A stretch of 64,000 nt of DNA, taken from assembly GCA_021812985.1 (NCBI GenBank), contig JAKAMG010000010.1, forward strand, positions 1 through 64,000, read 5' to 3'. The notes beneath the pieces are model-generated. The model ran no database searches, was not told where the DNA came from, and saw nothing but the letters and a program-made list of their open reading frames with translations. The translations under genes were made by a program, and so were the position numbers. Source of the DNA: Bacteroidota bacterium. Its GTDB lineage: Bacteria; Bacteroidota; Ignavibacteria; Kryptoniales; JAKASW01. Positions 8,017 to 16,931 of this stretch are shown here, piece after piece. Positions within the stretch are counted from its first letter, which is position 1, and every line of letters begins with the position of its first letter.

Positions 8017-9009
8017 CTATCGCAGTGGATGCTTCTTTATGAAATCTACAACCTCATCAACCCTGCCAAAAGCCAGTCCGGTCACCGTGTCAGCGGCTCC
8101 ATAATAAATGGCCAGCCTTCCCGTGGGACCGTCACACAACATGGCACACGGAAACACGACATTCGGAACATCGCCGACGCACTCGTACTGGGTCTGCGGA
8201 GAAATGAGATACGGCTCTCCGCGCACAATCACCTTCCAAGGCTGGTCAAGGTCGAGGAGGACCGCGCCGGCACTGTAGACAAATCCATTACACGACTGCA
8301 ACACACCGTGGTACAGGAGAAGCCAGCCTTCCGTGGTCTCGATCGGTATCGGTCCGCTCCCAATCTTCGTATACTGCCATGAATCCCCGACAGTGCCCAT
8401 TACAAACCTGTGTTTCCCCCAGTAAACAAGGTCGGGGCTTTCGCTCAGAAATATATCTCCGAATGGGGTGTGCCCCCTGTCAGACGGCCTGGACAAAAGG
8501 ACATACTTGCCGTTTATCTTTCTTGGAAAGAGGACACCGTTTCGGTTGTACGGGAGGAGCGCGTTTTCCATCTGGTGAAACGTCTCGAAATCCTTTGTCC
8601 ATCCGATCCCTATTGTCGGGCCGTGATAATAATTGCACCAGGTAACATAGTACCTGTCTTCGATCCACACTACGCGTGGATCATAACCATAGATAAAATT
8701 TCCGATTTCCCTGTCTTGACATTCGAACTTCAGCGGATCGGAATCGATATCCCAGCTGATGCCATCCCTGCTGAATCCGCGGTGAAGCCGCATCTGCCTC
8801 GCCCAGTTATCACACCGAAACACGCCAGCGAACTCGCCGTCGTGCGAGACGACAGCGCTGTTGAAAATGCTGTTTGAGGTCGGGAGCAGGTCGCGCGGAA
8901 TAATCGGGTTCTTCGAGTAACGCCAGAGAGGCTTGTTGTACCCCTCCGGCCTCTCTTCCCATGGTATGTTAGGGATCTGATTCTGGTTAACGATTTTCAG
9001 TGAGCTCAT
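8017..9009 (-). CDS. GH130 beta-mannosyl phosphorylase
   Basis: A 330-residue cytoplasmic five-bladed propeller enzyme of GH130, size closest to subfamily 2. Seen: '[15 protein letters not shown]', 'FNSAVV', '[17 protein letters not shown]' with D110 at the position of the family's catalytic Asp, 'IGIGWTKDF', and '[14 protein letters not shown]' near the end, all characteristic. GAGGAC precedes the ATG at 9009. Family members phosphorolyse Man-beta-1,4-Glc, mannooligosaccharides or Man-GlcNAc to mannose 1-phosphate. With a 2-epimerase and a mannanase in the same locus, mannosyl-glucose or mannooligosaccharide phosphorylase is most likely; a Man-GlcNAc role cannot be excluded. It follows the glutaminase-like gene by 58 bases. 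Confidence 0.88.
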   Translation of the reverse strand: MSSLKIVNQNQIPNIPWEERPEGYNKPLWRYSKNPIIPRDLLPTSNSIFNSAVVSHDGEFAGVFRCDNWARQMRLHRGFSRDGISWDIDSDPLKFECQDREIGNFIYGYDPRVVWIEDRYYVTWCNYYHGPTIGIGWTKDFETFHQMENALLPYNRNGVLFPRKINGKYVLLSRPSDRGHTPFGDIFLSESPDLVYWGKHRFVMGTVGDSWQYTKIGSGPIPIETTEGWLLLYHGVLQSCNGFVYSAGAVLLDLDQPWKVIVRGEPYLISPQTQYECVGDVPNVVFPCAMLCDGPTGRLAIYYGAADTVTGLAFGRVDEVVDFIKKHPLR

Positions 9010-9067
9010 GCTGTCCTCGCAGTCTTTTGGAATTCAGGCACGGGGTTCCTGACGCGGCAGATCCAAT

Positions 9068-11113
9068 TTACCTGCTCAACATCTTAATGAAGATTCCCCC
9101 TACCACGCTTCGCGCCTGGAAACCGTCCTTCCGGGCGGTCTTTGTATCGTACCAATCGCTGAACGGCACCCTGTCCGGAGTGTTGTTCAGATAGTTCACA
9201 ATAGTGTGCATGTATGTTTCGAAATCCCTTTTATCTGGATACATAGTGGCGACCCAAGTCATCCATTCCGGTTTCGTAAACGCTGCGCGATTGTCGAGCG
9301 GGAGCCCGTACTCGTTGAGCTTGGTCTTGTAGAAGCTCAGTTCCCGATTTTTCACCTCATTCGAAAACAGGTTGAGACTGAACAAATTGTCCCAGACCAT
9401 GTTGTACTTCATGCTCCAGGTACCGGGCTTGTCAAACGCGAGCATGTAGTGATCGTTGTCAAGATCCATCTCCGACCACTTCTTCGCATAGCTTGCGGCC
9501 AGCTTCCAGTATTCTATGGCCATTTTCGGTTTGTCGGCCATCTCGCAGATTTTTGAGAAACACCCGAGCGCCACGATAGCCTTCACTGAAAGATTTGCAT
9601 TGTGAGCCAGGTGTCCGGTGAAGTCATCCGTGCAAAGCTGATTTGCTGGGTCCAGTCCTTCCTGCTTCAAGTAGTTCGCCCATTTCTCAAGGCTGTTCCA
9701 GTACTTCAGAGCAAAGTTCGCGTTATGGTCGTTCCTGCAAACCGCATAGGTCAGTATGATCATGTTACCCGATTCTTCCACCGGCATCTGGTCCACCGCG
9801 CTCCTCTCGCCGCCGCCGTAAACCTGACCGTTTGCCTTCGGAAAGGTGCCGAGATCATGCGGCGCGAACGGGAATTTCCATCTCGGCATTTCGGAATATT
9901 CGAACACCGGGGTCAGGAGTGCTTTCAGGAGAGTAATATTGAAGTACATGAAGAAAGGCGCGGACGGATATATGACATCGACGGTACTGATGCAGCCGTT
10001 GCTGAAATCCTCCTTGGGAAAGAGCATCGGAGTGCCGTCCACGTCGGCCACCAGCTTGTGTGCGGCGAAGACCTGCCTGTATGCCAGCGAACAAATCGAG
10101 GCGTAGTCTTCTCCTCCGCTAGCCCTGAGTTTTTCAGTAAGTGTGCTGTCAAAAGTTGAGCATTCATTCATAAGTTTGCTGTACCGGTTCAGTCGATCGG
10201 CTATCATGTCGGCGATACCGGTTCCGTTTCTTTCCCAATATGCAGGAAGCCATCTGTGGAAATACTCTATCGAGAAGATCTGATCGTACGCGACCATGAT
10301 GTGTCTCTTTTCCGAATTGTTACCGATGCGGCCAAGATTGAAGACAAAAGCCGAAACGGGCCATCCGTCGCTCGCCTGTCGGGGCATGCCGAAGTCATCG
10401 CTCGCTGGCAGGGAGTCACCATCGATGAAAGCGCGCCGCGCGACATCGGCCGGAGCGATAGCACTCAAACCTTGCTGGCTCTCCGGCGAGCAGAAGTAGA
10501 CATATCCCCAGTCAATCCGTAGATCATCTCCCTTCTTTTGGAGTATCGGCTGCATCTGCGAGCCCATTTCAATGACATTCACCCCAGGAACCCTCAGCCT
10601 CCCCCATGTAACGCGCTGGTCCGGAGTATTCACGCAGAATTCCGCGTCACCATCGAAGTAAAGGCTGACTTCGTGCTGGTTGCCATCAATGGATCTCACT
10701 TCCCACGTGACGTACGACGCATCTTCGGAAATCAGGTCGAGTGAATCAGGAAGGAGCGGCGTTGTGAATGTGACTTTCAACTCGATACCAGCGCCGCTGA
10801 AAACGTATCTCGTCTGCGTCGGCGCAATCGTCGTCCCCTTCAGTTTGAGAACGGGGAGGCCGCGTTCGCTTCCGCCGACGATCCTGTAGTTCTGTCCGTC
10901 GACCTTCGCCATCATTAAGATGCCCATCGTCTTTCCTGTCCAGTGCCTCGTGTAGTCGTTCGCGGGATCATTCGCGAAAGACCAGACGCTGAAGTAAGGG
11001 TCGCCAGTCATGAGCGGGATGGCGGGAGGCCTGGTAATTGTTCCCTGTGAGTATGCGTTCGACGATAACGTTAGACTTGCGAGGAGTAGAAAAATGATGG
11101 TCAATTGTTTCAT
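9068..11113 (-). CDS. Secreted glutaminase-A-like protein (DUF5127/DUF4965/DUF1793 type)
   Basis: A 681-residue exported protein. The frame can open at a GTG at 11128, but GGAAGGA lies just before the ATG at 11113, and this ATG begins a clean signal peptide (KQLTIIFLLLASLTLSSNA). The mature part starts 'TRPPAIPLMTGDPYFSVWSF', with 'DYTRHWTGKTMGILMM', then 'FGDL'-like and six-hairpin-type segments such as 'LCTDDFTGHLAHNANLSVKA' and 'MVWDNLFSLNLF', ending 'VPFSDWYDTKTARKDGFQARSVVGGIF'. These match the GtaA-like proteins seen in many Bacteroidota polysaccharide loci. Annotated glutaminase activity comes from fungal homologues; in polysaccharide loci the real substrate is uncertain and a glycosidase-like role is possible because the C-terminal fold is an alpha/alpha toroid. 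Confidence 0.8.
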   Translation of the reverse strand: MKQLTIIFLLLASLTLSSNAYSQGTITRPPAIPLMTGDPYFSVWSFANDPANDYTRHWTGKTMGILMMAKVDGQNYRIVGGSERGLPVLKLKGTTIAPTQTRYVFSGAGIELKVTFTTPLLPDSLDLISEDASYVTWEVRSIDGNQHEVSLYFDGDAEFCVNTPDQRVTWGRLRVPGVNVIEMGSQMQPILQKKGDDLRIDWGYVYFCSPESQQGLSAIAPADVARRAFIDGDSLPASDDFGMPRQASDGWPVSAFVFNLGRIGNNSEKRHIMVAYDQIFSIEYFHRWLPAYWERNGTGIADMIADRLNRYSKLMNECSTFDSTLTEKLRASGGEDYASICSLAYRQVFAAHKLVADVDGTPMLFPKEDFSNGCISTVDVIYPSAPFFMYFNITLLKALLTPVFEYSEMPRWKFPFAPHDLGTFPKANGQVYGGGERSAVDQMPVEESGNMIILTYAVCRNDHNANFALKYWNSLEKWANYLKQEGLDPANQLCTDDFTGHLAHNANLSVKAIVALGCFSKICEMADKPKMAIEYWKLAASYAKKWSEMDLDNDHYMLAFDKPGTWSMKYNMVWDNLFSLNLFSNEVKNRELSFYKTKLNEYGLPLDNRAAFTKPEWMTWVATMYPDKRDFETYMHTIVNYLNNTPDRVPFSDWYDTKTARKDGFQARSVVGGIFIKMLSR

Positions 11114-11270
11114 TATAATTCCTTCCACAAAAGTATTGTTCTTTGAACAATCAACGAGGTCCCGCGAACCGTCAAGGCGGTCGCCACGAATTATTGACTG
11201 GGAAAGACGGTCACGGACATCGACGGATTATACTCAGCTTGGTCTACGTGCCGCACTGTTTTATGATAAG

Positions 11271-13301
11271 TCATTGCGGCCAATCGTCTGTTCTGAACGT
11301 CGATGCGGGCAATCCCTCCTTGTTGAATAGGGTTGCTTCTTCGGCATTGCCCCACGTGTATCTTACCGCGACCGGGCGCTTTACTTCAGGGCTGTACACC
11401 TCCAGAGTATTACCTACCACCTTCGCGTCAGCAACGACAAAATTACTGTCCTTCCCGGCAATAACAAAATTTGTCCTGCCATTCAGCGGTTTCATGACCA
11501 GGCCTGCGCCGGTGTACTCGAAGGAGATTATTGCCTTGCCGTTTTTCACTTTCATTGATCTATAAATCGGACCGGAATAGGCGAGATGTTTTCGGTATTG
11601 TTTGGCAAGCGCCCATAACGCGAGGCGTTGCCCGACGTCCTCCTTGTCCGGCGGATGGATTGTGGTTAGGCTGCCTATGTCGAGCGTGACCGCCATCCCG
11701 GTATTACGAATGGAAAGCGTCAGTCTCTGCGCGTCGCGAATCATATATGACTTCGACTTCGCGCCGTATGTCCAGGGTGCGATCTGCACCCAGTAGAAAG
11801 GCAGGTATCCCTCTTTCCAATCCACCCGCCAGTTGCTGATCAGCAGCGGAAACAAATTCCTGTAGTTGTTGTAATCGCCGGGGAGATCCGAATTTGATTC
11901 CCCCTGGTACCACAATATCCCTTTGAGATGATAAGGAATTAGAGGAGCAATCATACCATTAAAAAGCATTGTCGGAGTGTTTGGTCCGACGCTGAGAGCG
12001 GTCTTCGGACGTGAATAGAACGGCATGCCCGCGGCACCGTACACATAGAACTTGCTGTTAATGTACTCTGCCACAGGGAGGTACTTCCAATCGCCAGAGA
12101 GAGGAAGCGTGTCAATTGAGTCGGACTCGGGAAAGACTTCCATCCTGACGCCATTACCCCAGATGCCTCCTCCACCGCCGTTGTCGATCACACGAACGGC
12201 TATCGTAAGAGTCGTATCGCGCACCAGGCTCCCTGGTACGTCGTACACTCTTGGTGTTTGCCAGAACCCTCCGCCAAGAAGGCCACCTACCTTGACGCCA
12301 TTTACCCAAGTCTCGTCCATATCATCGATAGGTCCGAGGTGAAGCACGAGCGTCGAATCAACCCAACTTCTCGGAATCTCAATTGTCTTCCTGTACCATA
12401 CCGCACCGTCGAAATCACCGACTGGCGTGGCCTCCCAGTATGTCGGCAACATCATGGTCTTCCAGCCGCTGTCATCGAAACTCTTTTCTGAGCACAAACT
12501 GTCATCGAAGTCGAGATTTTCGAATTGATGAAGCGGGACCCGGCTGCCAATGTCTATTGCCGGATGAGAACGGACCCACCTGTTAAGCGCATCAACTTCT
12601 CCACTCAGGCTGTCAATCTTCCCGATAACAGGCTTGTATTCGGGGAGCCTCGATAGATAATTGCCGCTGATCCACGACTGGATTTTCGTTCCACCCCAGA
12701 CGGACCAGATGAGACCAATAGGCACATGGAGTTGTTCGTATAACTTTCTACCGAAGAAGTAGCCGACCGCGCTGAACCTGGCTGCGGTCTGCGGATTACA
12801 CTCAGTCCACGTTCCGGCACAGTTAAATTCAGGCTTTGCTGATACCGCACGCGCGACCGCGAAGAATCTGATGTCCGGGTAACTAGCCGCCGCGATCTCC
12901 CGATCCGAATTCTTTATCGGATTCTCAGGCGGCCAACCCTGAAGTGGTATTTCCATATTCGACTGGCCGGAACAAAGCCAGACCTCGCCGGACATGACGT
13001 TCCTGTAAGTCAGTGTCGAATCTCCTGCGGCAACATGAAGTGTGTACGGTCCCCCCGCCCTTGGTGTACGGAGATAGAGTTCCCACGCGCCGTCAGACTT
13101 CACTACGGTTCTTCCGCTCGCCCCCCAGCTCGCTGTTACCGTTACTCTTAAACCCGGCTTCGCTTTTCCCCAGATTGGTACGCGCGCCTTTTGCTGGAGT
13201 ACCATGTTGTCCGAAAATAGGGACGGCATGGCCAGTCGATTAGGGTTCGATTGCGGCATCGCGACCGAAACAAGCATAAGGATCATCAAAGCAGACTTCA
13301 T
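11271..13301 (-). CDS. Secreted sialate-O-acetylesterase-type SGNH esterase
   Basis: A 676-residue exported esterase. The ATG at 13301 is preceded by GGAGAGG and starts a signal peptide (residues 1-18); an earlier in-frame ATG at 13316 is less well placed. Catalytic features: 'LCSGQSNMEIPLQ' with Ser114, 'GILWYQGESNSD' and 'IHPPDKEDVGQRLA' with the catalytic His. A GH2-like jelly-roll (about residues 235-400, 'DDSGWKTMMLPTYWE', 'VWYRKTIEIPRSW', 'ETWVNGVKVG') is inserted in the esterase domain, as is common for this family. In this locus it most likely removes acetyl groups from mannan or glucomannan backbones; sialic acid is improbable because no sialidase or sialic acid catabolism gene is nearby. 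Confidence 0.85.
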   Translation of the reverse strand: MKSALMILMLVSVAMPQSNPNRLAMPSLFSDNMVLQQKARVPIWGKAKPGLRVTVTASWGASGRTVVKSDGAWELYLRTPRAGGPYTLHVAAGDSTLTYRNVMSGEVWLCSGQSNMEIPLQGWPPENPIKNSDREIAAASYPDIRFFAVARAVSAKPEFNCAGTWTECNPQTAARFSAVGYFFGRKLYEQLHVPIGLIWSVWGGTKIQSWISGNYLSRLPEYKPVIGKIDSLSGEVDALNRWVRSHPAIDIGSRVPLHQFENLDFDDSLCSEKSFDDSGWKTMMLPTYWEATPVGDFDGAVWYRKTIEIPRSWVDSTLVLHLGPIDDMDETWVNGVKVGGLLGGGFWQTPRVYDVPGSLVRDTTLTIAVRVIDNGGGGGIWGNGVRMEVFPESDSIDTLPLSGDWKYLPVAEYINSKFYVYGAAGMPFYSRPKTALSVGPNTPTMLFNGMIAPLIPYHLKGILWYQGESNSDLPGDYNNYRNLFPLLISNWRVDWKEGYLPFYWVQIAPWTYGAKSKSYMIRDAQRLTLSIRNTGMAVTLDIGSLTTIHPPDKEDVGQRLALWALAKQYRKHLAYSGPIYRSMKVKNGKAIISFEYTGAGLVMKPLNGRTNFVIAGKDSNFVVADAKVVGNTLEVYSPEVKRPVAVRYTWGNAEEATLFNKEGLPASTFRTDDWPQ

Positions 13302-13372
13302 GTACATCCTCTCCATGTTTGCCGGGTGCGATCCGGCAGAATTATCGGCTCAGGAAGAAAATCCGCCGCGCC

Positions 13373-15223
13373 TCATCTTTGTTCCTGTCCGAGCGTAACG
13401 ATGTCAGGGTTGGGTTTCCTGAGCTTCGAGTATATTATCTCAACCCTGCTCAACTCAGACGGACCTTCGTATTCGATCTTTAGAAACCTGCTGTGCTCGG
13501 GGAACTCGCCGCAGGTGTACATCGCCGGGACGTACGCCCCATAGAGATTGAAGTAGGGGGGGAATGTCTCGACCTTGGCCGGGATCTGCTTCAGATTGCT
13601 CAGCGAATCAGACGCGTAAAAGCTGAGGCCGCAATCCCCCTTCGTGAAGAACGCCTCGACTATAATAGAATCGATGTCCTGCGGTACTTCGTAGACTACG
13701 TAGGCCCCCTTAGAGCCTTCCAGTCTGCTGAAATCAAACTTCGCCTTTGCCGCGCTCGCAGAGGAGGCGAATCTCAGGCTGTCGGAGGCAATGAGCATCT
13801 TCGACGTATCCGCGACTTCATCGACCAGCTTCCTGTAGCTGACAGTCACGGGACCAACCACGTTAGAAGGCTCCGATTCTCCGGACGCGTTCTGGGCAAT
13901 CACCCTGTAGTAATACGCCTTCCCAAGCTCCGCGGTCGTATCTTCATAGAGAGGCCTGAAGGAAATACCGGCGTCCGTGGCGCTCTCCGCTATGGTCTCC
14001 CATTTGGCCGAGCCCTCTTCCAACCTCTCGATTTTGTACGAGGCAGCGCCCGTAGAACCGCGCCATGAGATATCATACACGTCCCGCATGCCGAAAAGAT
14101 GCGGAGGATCCGGGATCGGAAGTGGTGGTTCAACTTCGCCATTGATCTGGTACGCCCCGGCTCTCATCATGTCGACAAGCTGTTTTTCATGGTACGCCGA
14201 GTCTGCCGCGAATCCGGGGAAATGATAACAGAGGTCATGCTGATAAAACCCCCCGTCCTCGGCGTGTCCCCTGAGGCTCCAGATCATCATTCCAGAAATG
14301 CCGTTGTTGATGACGGTGTCGATGAGAGCGCCTGTGTTCAGGGGATTCTTCAGCCCAAATTCTCCGATGAAGTATGGCTTCTTCCCCTTCGTCAACTCCC
14401 TGTTCAAAAGGGCATCATGGACCGCCGTCTTGAGGTCCGTGTAATAGTGGGTGGACAGGACATCGAAGTTTGAATCCGCAACCTCTTCCTTGGTAAGCAA
14501 ACGCTGGTAGGTTCCTTCGAGGACGAGATGATTCTTGTCGATGCTTTTGATGTACGCTGCCACGGTGTCCTGCCAGGCGAGCGGAGCCTCGAGTTCGTTC
14601 CCTGTTTCCCAACCAAGTATCGCCTTGTCGTCCTTGTATTTCACACCTGTGTATGTGTTCTTCCTGTCGAGCACAAACTTGATAGTCTTCTTGAAATCCG
14701 AGATGACCTGCGGGTCAGTCCAGAAGTCGTCCGGCTTCATTCCGCGAAAGGCAGCGTACTCTCCCCTACCTCCCCACCACCACCAGTTGTCGACGAACGG
14801 GATGATGAGTCTCACCCCCTCCTCATTAGCTATCTGGAGAACCTTGTCGAATGTCCTGAAATATGACTCGCTGAACTCGCCCGGCGCTTCCACGGCGCGA
14901 ATGATGTTGCGCGTCTCGCCTGCCCTCCTCACCGAGAAAGTGTATATCCTCGCGACCTTGCCGCCGTCCATCTTGATCGTCTTAAGCGCGTCGCGTATTT
15001 CATAGGGAGTAGGGAGGCGCCAGGGACTCTGCGCCTTAAACGCGTCATAATCCTCTATGTACGCCAGATTGGGAATGTTGTAAGAAACAAACCTCAACTC
15101 CTTGTCGCCGGTCATCAGTTTGTCTTTGTCTGTCGTAACGAAATTCTTAAACTGACTCGTGCTCCCGCAATCCACCAGGAACAGACTGAGCAACGGCAAA
15201 AGCAGTATCAGCGATCTCTTCAT
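13373..15223 (-). CDS. GH5-type endo-beta-1,4-mannanase lipoprotein with Fn3-like domain
   Basis: A 616-residue lipoprotein: the signal peptide ends in a lipobox (LVDC, Cys19), so it is anchored to a membrane and probably displayed on the surface. Residues about 35-370 form a clan-A barrel: 'VSYNIPNLAYIEDYDAF', 'PFVDNWWWWGGRGEYAAF', 'WETGNELEAP' (acid/base E210), 'LSTHYY' and 'YFIGEFGL' (nucleophile E288). The arrangement resembles GH5_7-type mannan endo-beta-1,4-mannosidases. Residues about 385-475 look like a fibronectin type III domain ('VYDISWRGSTGAASYKIERL'), followed by a beta-rich tail that may bind sugar. It would start depolymerisation at the cell surface. Neighbours on both sides belong to mannan processing, which supports the specificity. 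Confidence 0.85.
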   Translation of the reverse strand: MKRSLILLLPLLSLFLVDCGSTSQFKNFVTTDKDKLMTGDKELRFVSYNIPNLAYIEDYDAFKAQSPWRLPTPYEIRDALKTIKMDGGKVARIYTFSVRRAGETRNIIRAVEAPGEFSESYFRTFDKVLQIANEEGVRLIIPFVDNWWWWGGRGEYAAFRGMKPDDFWTDPQVISDFKKTIKFVLDRKNTYTGVKYKDDKAILGWETGNELEAPLAWQDTVAAYIKSIDKNHLVLEGTYQRLLTKEEVADSNFDVLSTHYYTDLKTAVHDALLNRELTKGKKPYFIGEFGLKNPLNTGALIDTVINNGISGMMIWSLRGHAEDGGFYQHDLCYHFPGFAADSAYHEKQLVDMMRAGAYQINGEVEPPLPIPDPPHLFGMRDVYDISWRGSTGAASYKIERLEEGSAKWETIAESATDAGISFRPLYEDTTAELGKAYYYRVIAQNASGESEPSNVVGPVTVSYRKLVDEVADTSKMLIASDSLRFASSASAAKAKFDFSRLEGSKGAYVVYEVPQDIDSIIVEAFFTKGDCGLSFYASDSLSNLKQIPAKVETFPPYFNLYGAYVPAMYTCGEFPEHSRFLKIEYEGPSELSRVEIIYSKLRKPNPDIVTLGQEQR

Positions 15224-15365
15224 TGAATCTCCGGATGTTTTGTAAATGAATTACGCAATAATTCTCTTCGTCCGCTCTAAGGCCGGTCACATGTTTACTT
15301 CTGGGGCAAGCATGCGACTGGCAAATCGATCGACATTTAAGAAGCGCGCCAATAGATGATGCGCC

Positions 15366-16784
15366 TCAATTAAGTTTGCGCGCAGTGTCGCGCCAATGGG
15401 AAATAAAACTGCCGAAGTTCTCCGCCGACCTTCTCAACCCATGGAACTCCTTCATGGGCGAGAATCCATCGGAGGCAAGCATGCTTACGCAGTTCATCAT
15501 GGCCCGGCCAGTGTGGTAGTTTGCCTTCCAGATGTGCCCTTTCGGTCCCTTTCTGAAATGAGGCTCCTTGTCAAGACCGCCCTCGAACCAGTCTCCCTGT
15601 TCGTAATCGAGAAGATACTTCTTCACGTATTCCCATTGCTTCGCGAAATATTCCGGATAGACACTGCTCTCCGGAAAAATCTTCGACATCATCAGCAGGA
15701 CGTTCAAAGCTTCGGCCTGTGCCCACCAATTCTTCGTGGACTGTATTATGGTACACTTGTCGTCGCCTTTGAAATAGTACCCAGCGTCGAAGAAGCCGCC
15801 GTTTTCCTTATCCCATCCGTTCTCGATGGCGTGGTCGATCATCCTCTTTGCTGTGCGGAGGGTTTGAACATCGTCTTCAAGTCCGAGCGCATGGGAAGCT
15901 TCGAGGAGGAGAAAGCCGGTCTCGTAATCGTGACCGAACGAGACGTGGTCGAGCCTGTAGTTTTTTTCCCGCTCCTCCTTCGGCGCTTCGCGGAATGAAA
16001 CCGGCGTCCAATCGTATCCGAAAAAGAGATTCATGTACCCCCTCTTGGTGGTAATCACGTCTCTGATAAGCGACAGGAGGGCGGCCAGCTTTTCCCTAAC
16101 CTTCGGATCGGGCCATACATTATATAGCTCAGTGTATGCTTCAAGGAGGTGGATCGAGGAGTTCTGGTCCTTGTATCCCAGTTCCACGTCGTCATAAGCT
16201 TTGGTCTTGTAAAGACTTGTCCGGTCGAACGGCTTCCCGTCCGGCGCGATGAACTGGAAGTAACCTCCAAGCTTGGGGTCGAAGGCGTGGTTCTCAATCC
16301 AGTCGAATCCCTCCTTCGCGAAGCCGATGACTTTTTCGTCACGGGTCAGTTCATAGAGTGCCGACAGGGCGTAGACTCCGAAAGCATTGCCGTAAGTCCG
16401 CTTTTCGTCGAAGAAGCCGAGATAATCGCAGACCCTTCCCGCGCCGTCCCGCATCTGGTAGAAACCGCCGTATTTCTGGTCCCACATTGAATTCCGGAGA
16501 AAGTCGAATCCGTGCCGGGCTGAGTCGGCGTATACTTTGTCGCCGAACATTAAAGCAGCCTTCGAGGCGGTCCACACGTACCGGGCCTGTGTGACGATCA
16601 TCTTGTGCTGGACAGGTTCGATTTTCCAGTCGCAGGATATGTCCGTGTAATATCCTCCGTTCTCCTTGTCGATCACAAGCGGATACCATTTGTCGAGCAG
16701 TTTTCCGCGAAGATACTCGTACATTTCATTCAATATCATACGGCCACTTCTTTCCGCCGTAGTGTCGAACGCTTCATTTGTCAT
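15366..16784 (-). CDS. Cytoplasmic AGE-family 2-epimerase (cellobiose/mannobiose 2-epimerase)
   Basis: A 472-residue alpha/alpha-barrel enzyme without signal peptide; GGGAG precedes the ATG at 16784. Motifs of the N-acylglucosamine 2-epimerase family: 'DKENGGYYTDISCDW', 'MIVTQARYVWTASKA', 'KYGGFY', 'YGNAFGVYALSALYE', 'VSFGHDYETGFLLLEA' (H285), 'NWWAQAEALN' and 'KANYHTGRAMMN' (H424); the two histidines are the expected acid/base pair. The 'GHDYETG' and 'NWWAQAEAL' style fits cellobiose/mannobiose 2-epimerases rather than GlcNAc epimerase. In mannan catabolism it converts mannobiose to mannosyl-glucose, the GH130 substrate. The C-terminus is about 40 residues longer than usual for cellobiose epimerases. 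Confidence 0.85.
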   Translation of the reverse strand: MTNEAFDTTAERSGRMILNEMYEYLRGKLLDKWYPLVIDKENGGYYTDISCDWKIEPVQHKMIVTQARYVWTASKAALMFGDKVYADSARHGFDFLRNSMWDQKYGGFYQMRDGAGRVCDYLGFFDEKRTYGNAFGVYALSALYELTRDEKVIGFAKEGFDWIENHAFDPKLGGYFQFIAPDGKPFDRTSLYKTKAYDDVELGYKDQNSSIHLLEAYTELYNVWPDPKVREKLAALLSLIRDVITTKRGYMNLFFGYDWTPVSFREAPKEEREKNYRLDHVSFGHDYETGFLLLEASHALGLEDDVQTLRTAKRMIDHAIENGWDKENGGFFDAGYYFKGDDKCTIIQSTKNWWAQAEALNVLLMMSKIFPESSVYPEYFAKQWEYVKKYLLDYEQGDWFEGGLDKEPHFRKGPKGHIWKANYHTGRAMMNCVSMLASDGFSPMKEFHGLRRSAENFGSFISHWRDTARKLN

Positions 16785-16931
16785 GTGACTCCCTAAGAAT
16801 GCATGTTTGATATAAGCCGTTTCCAGAAACCAGTCTCAATGAAGCGCCCCGTCTCCGTGACCGCCGCGGGTTCCTCCAGGTTTCTGTCGATGTGCTACAT
16901 TAACAGGACACAGATCGGCGCGATGAAAGCT

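Noticed and set aside
9602..10159. 185-codon plus-strand frame inside the glutaminase-like gene
   Set aside because: The minus-strand protein has a signal peptide and family motifs throughout; the plus frame has none.
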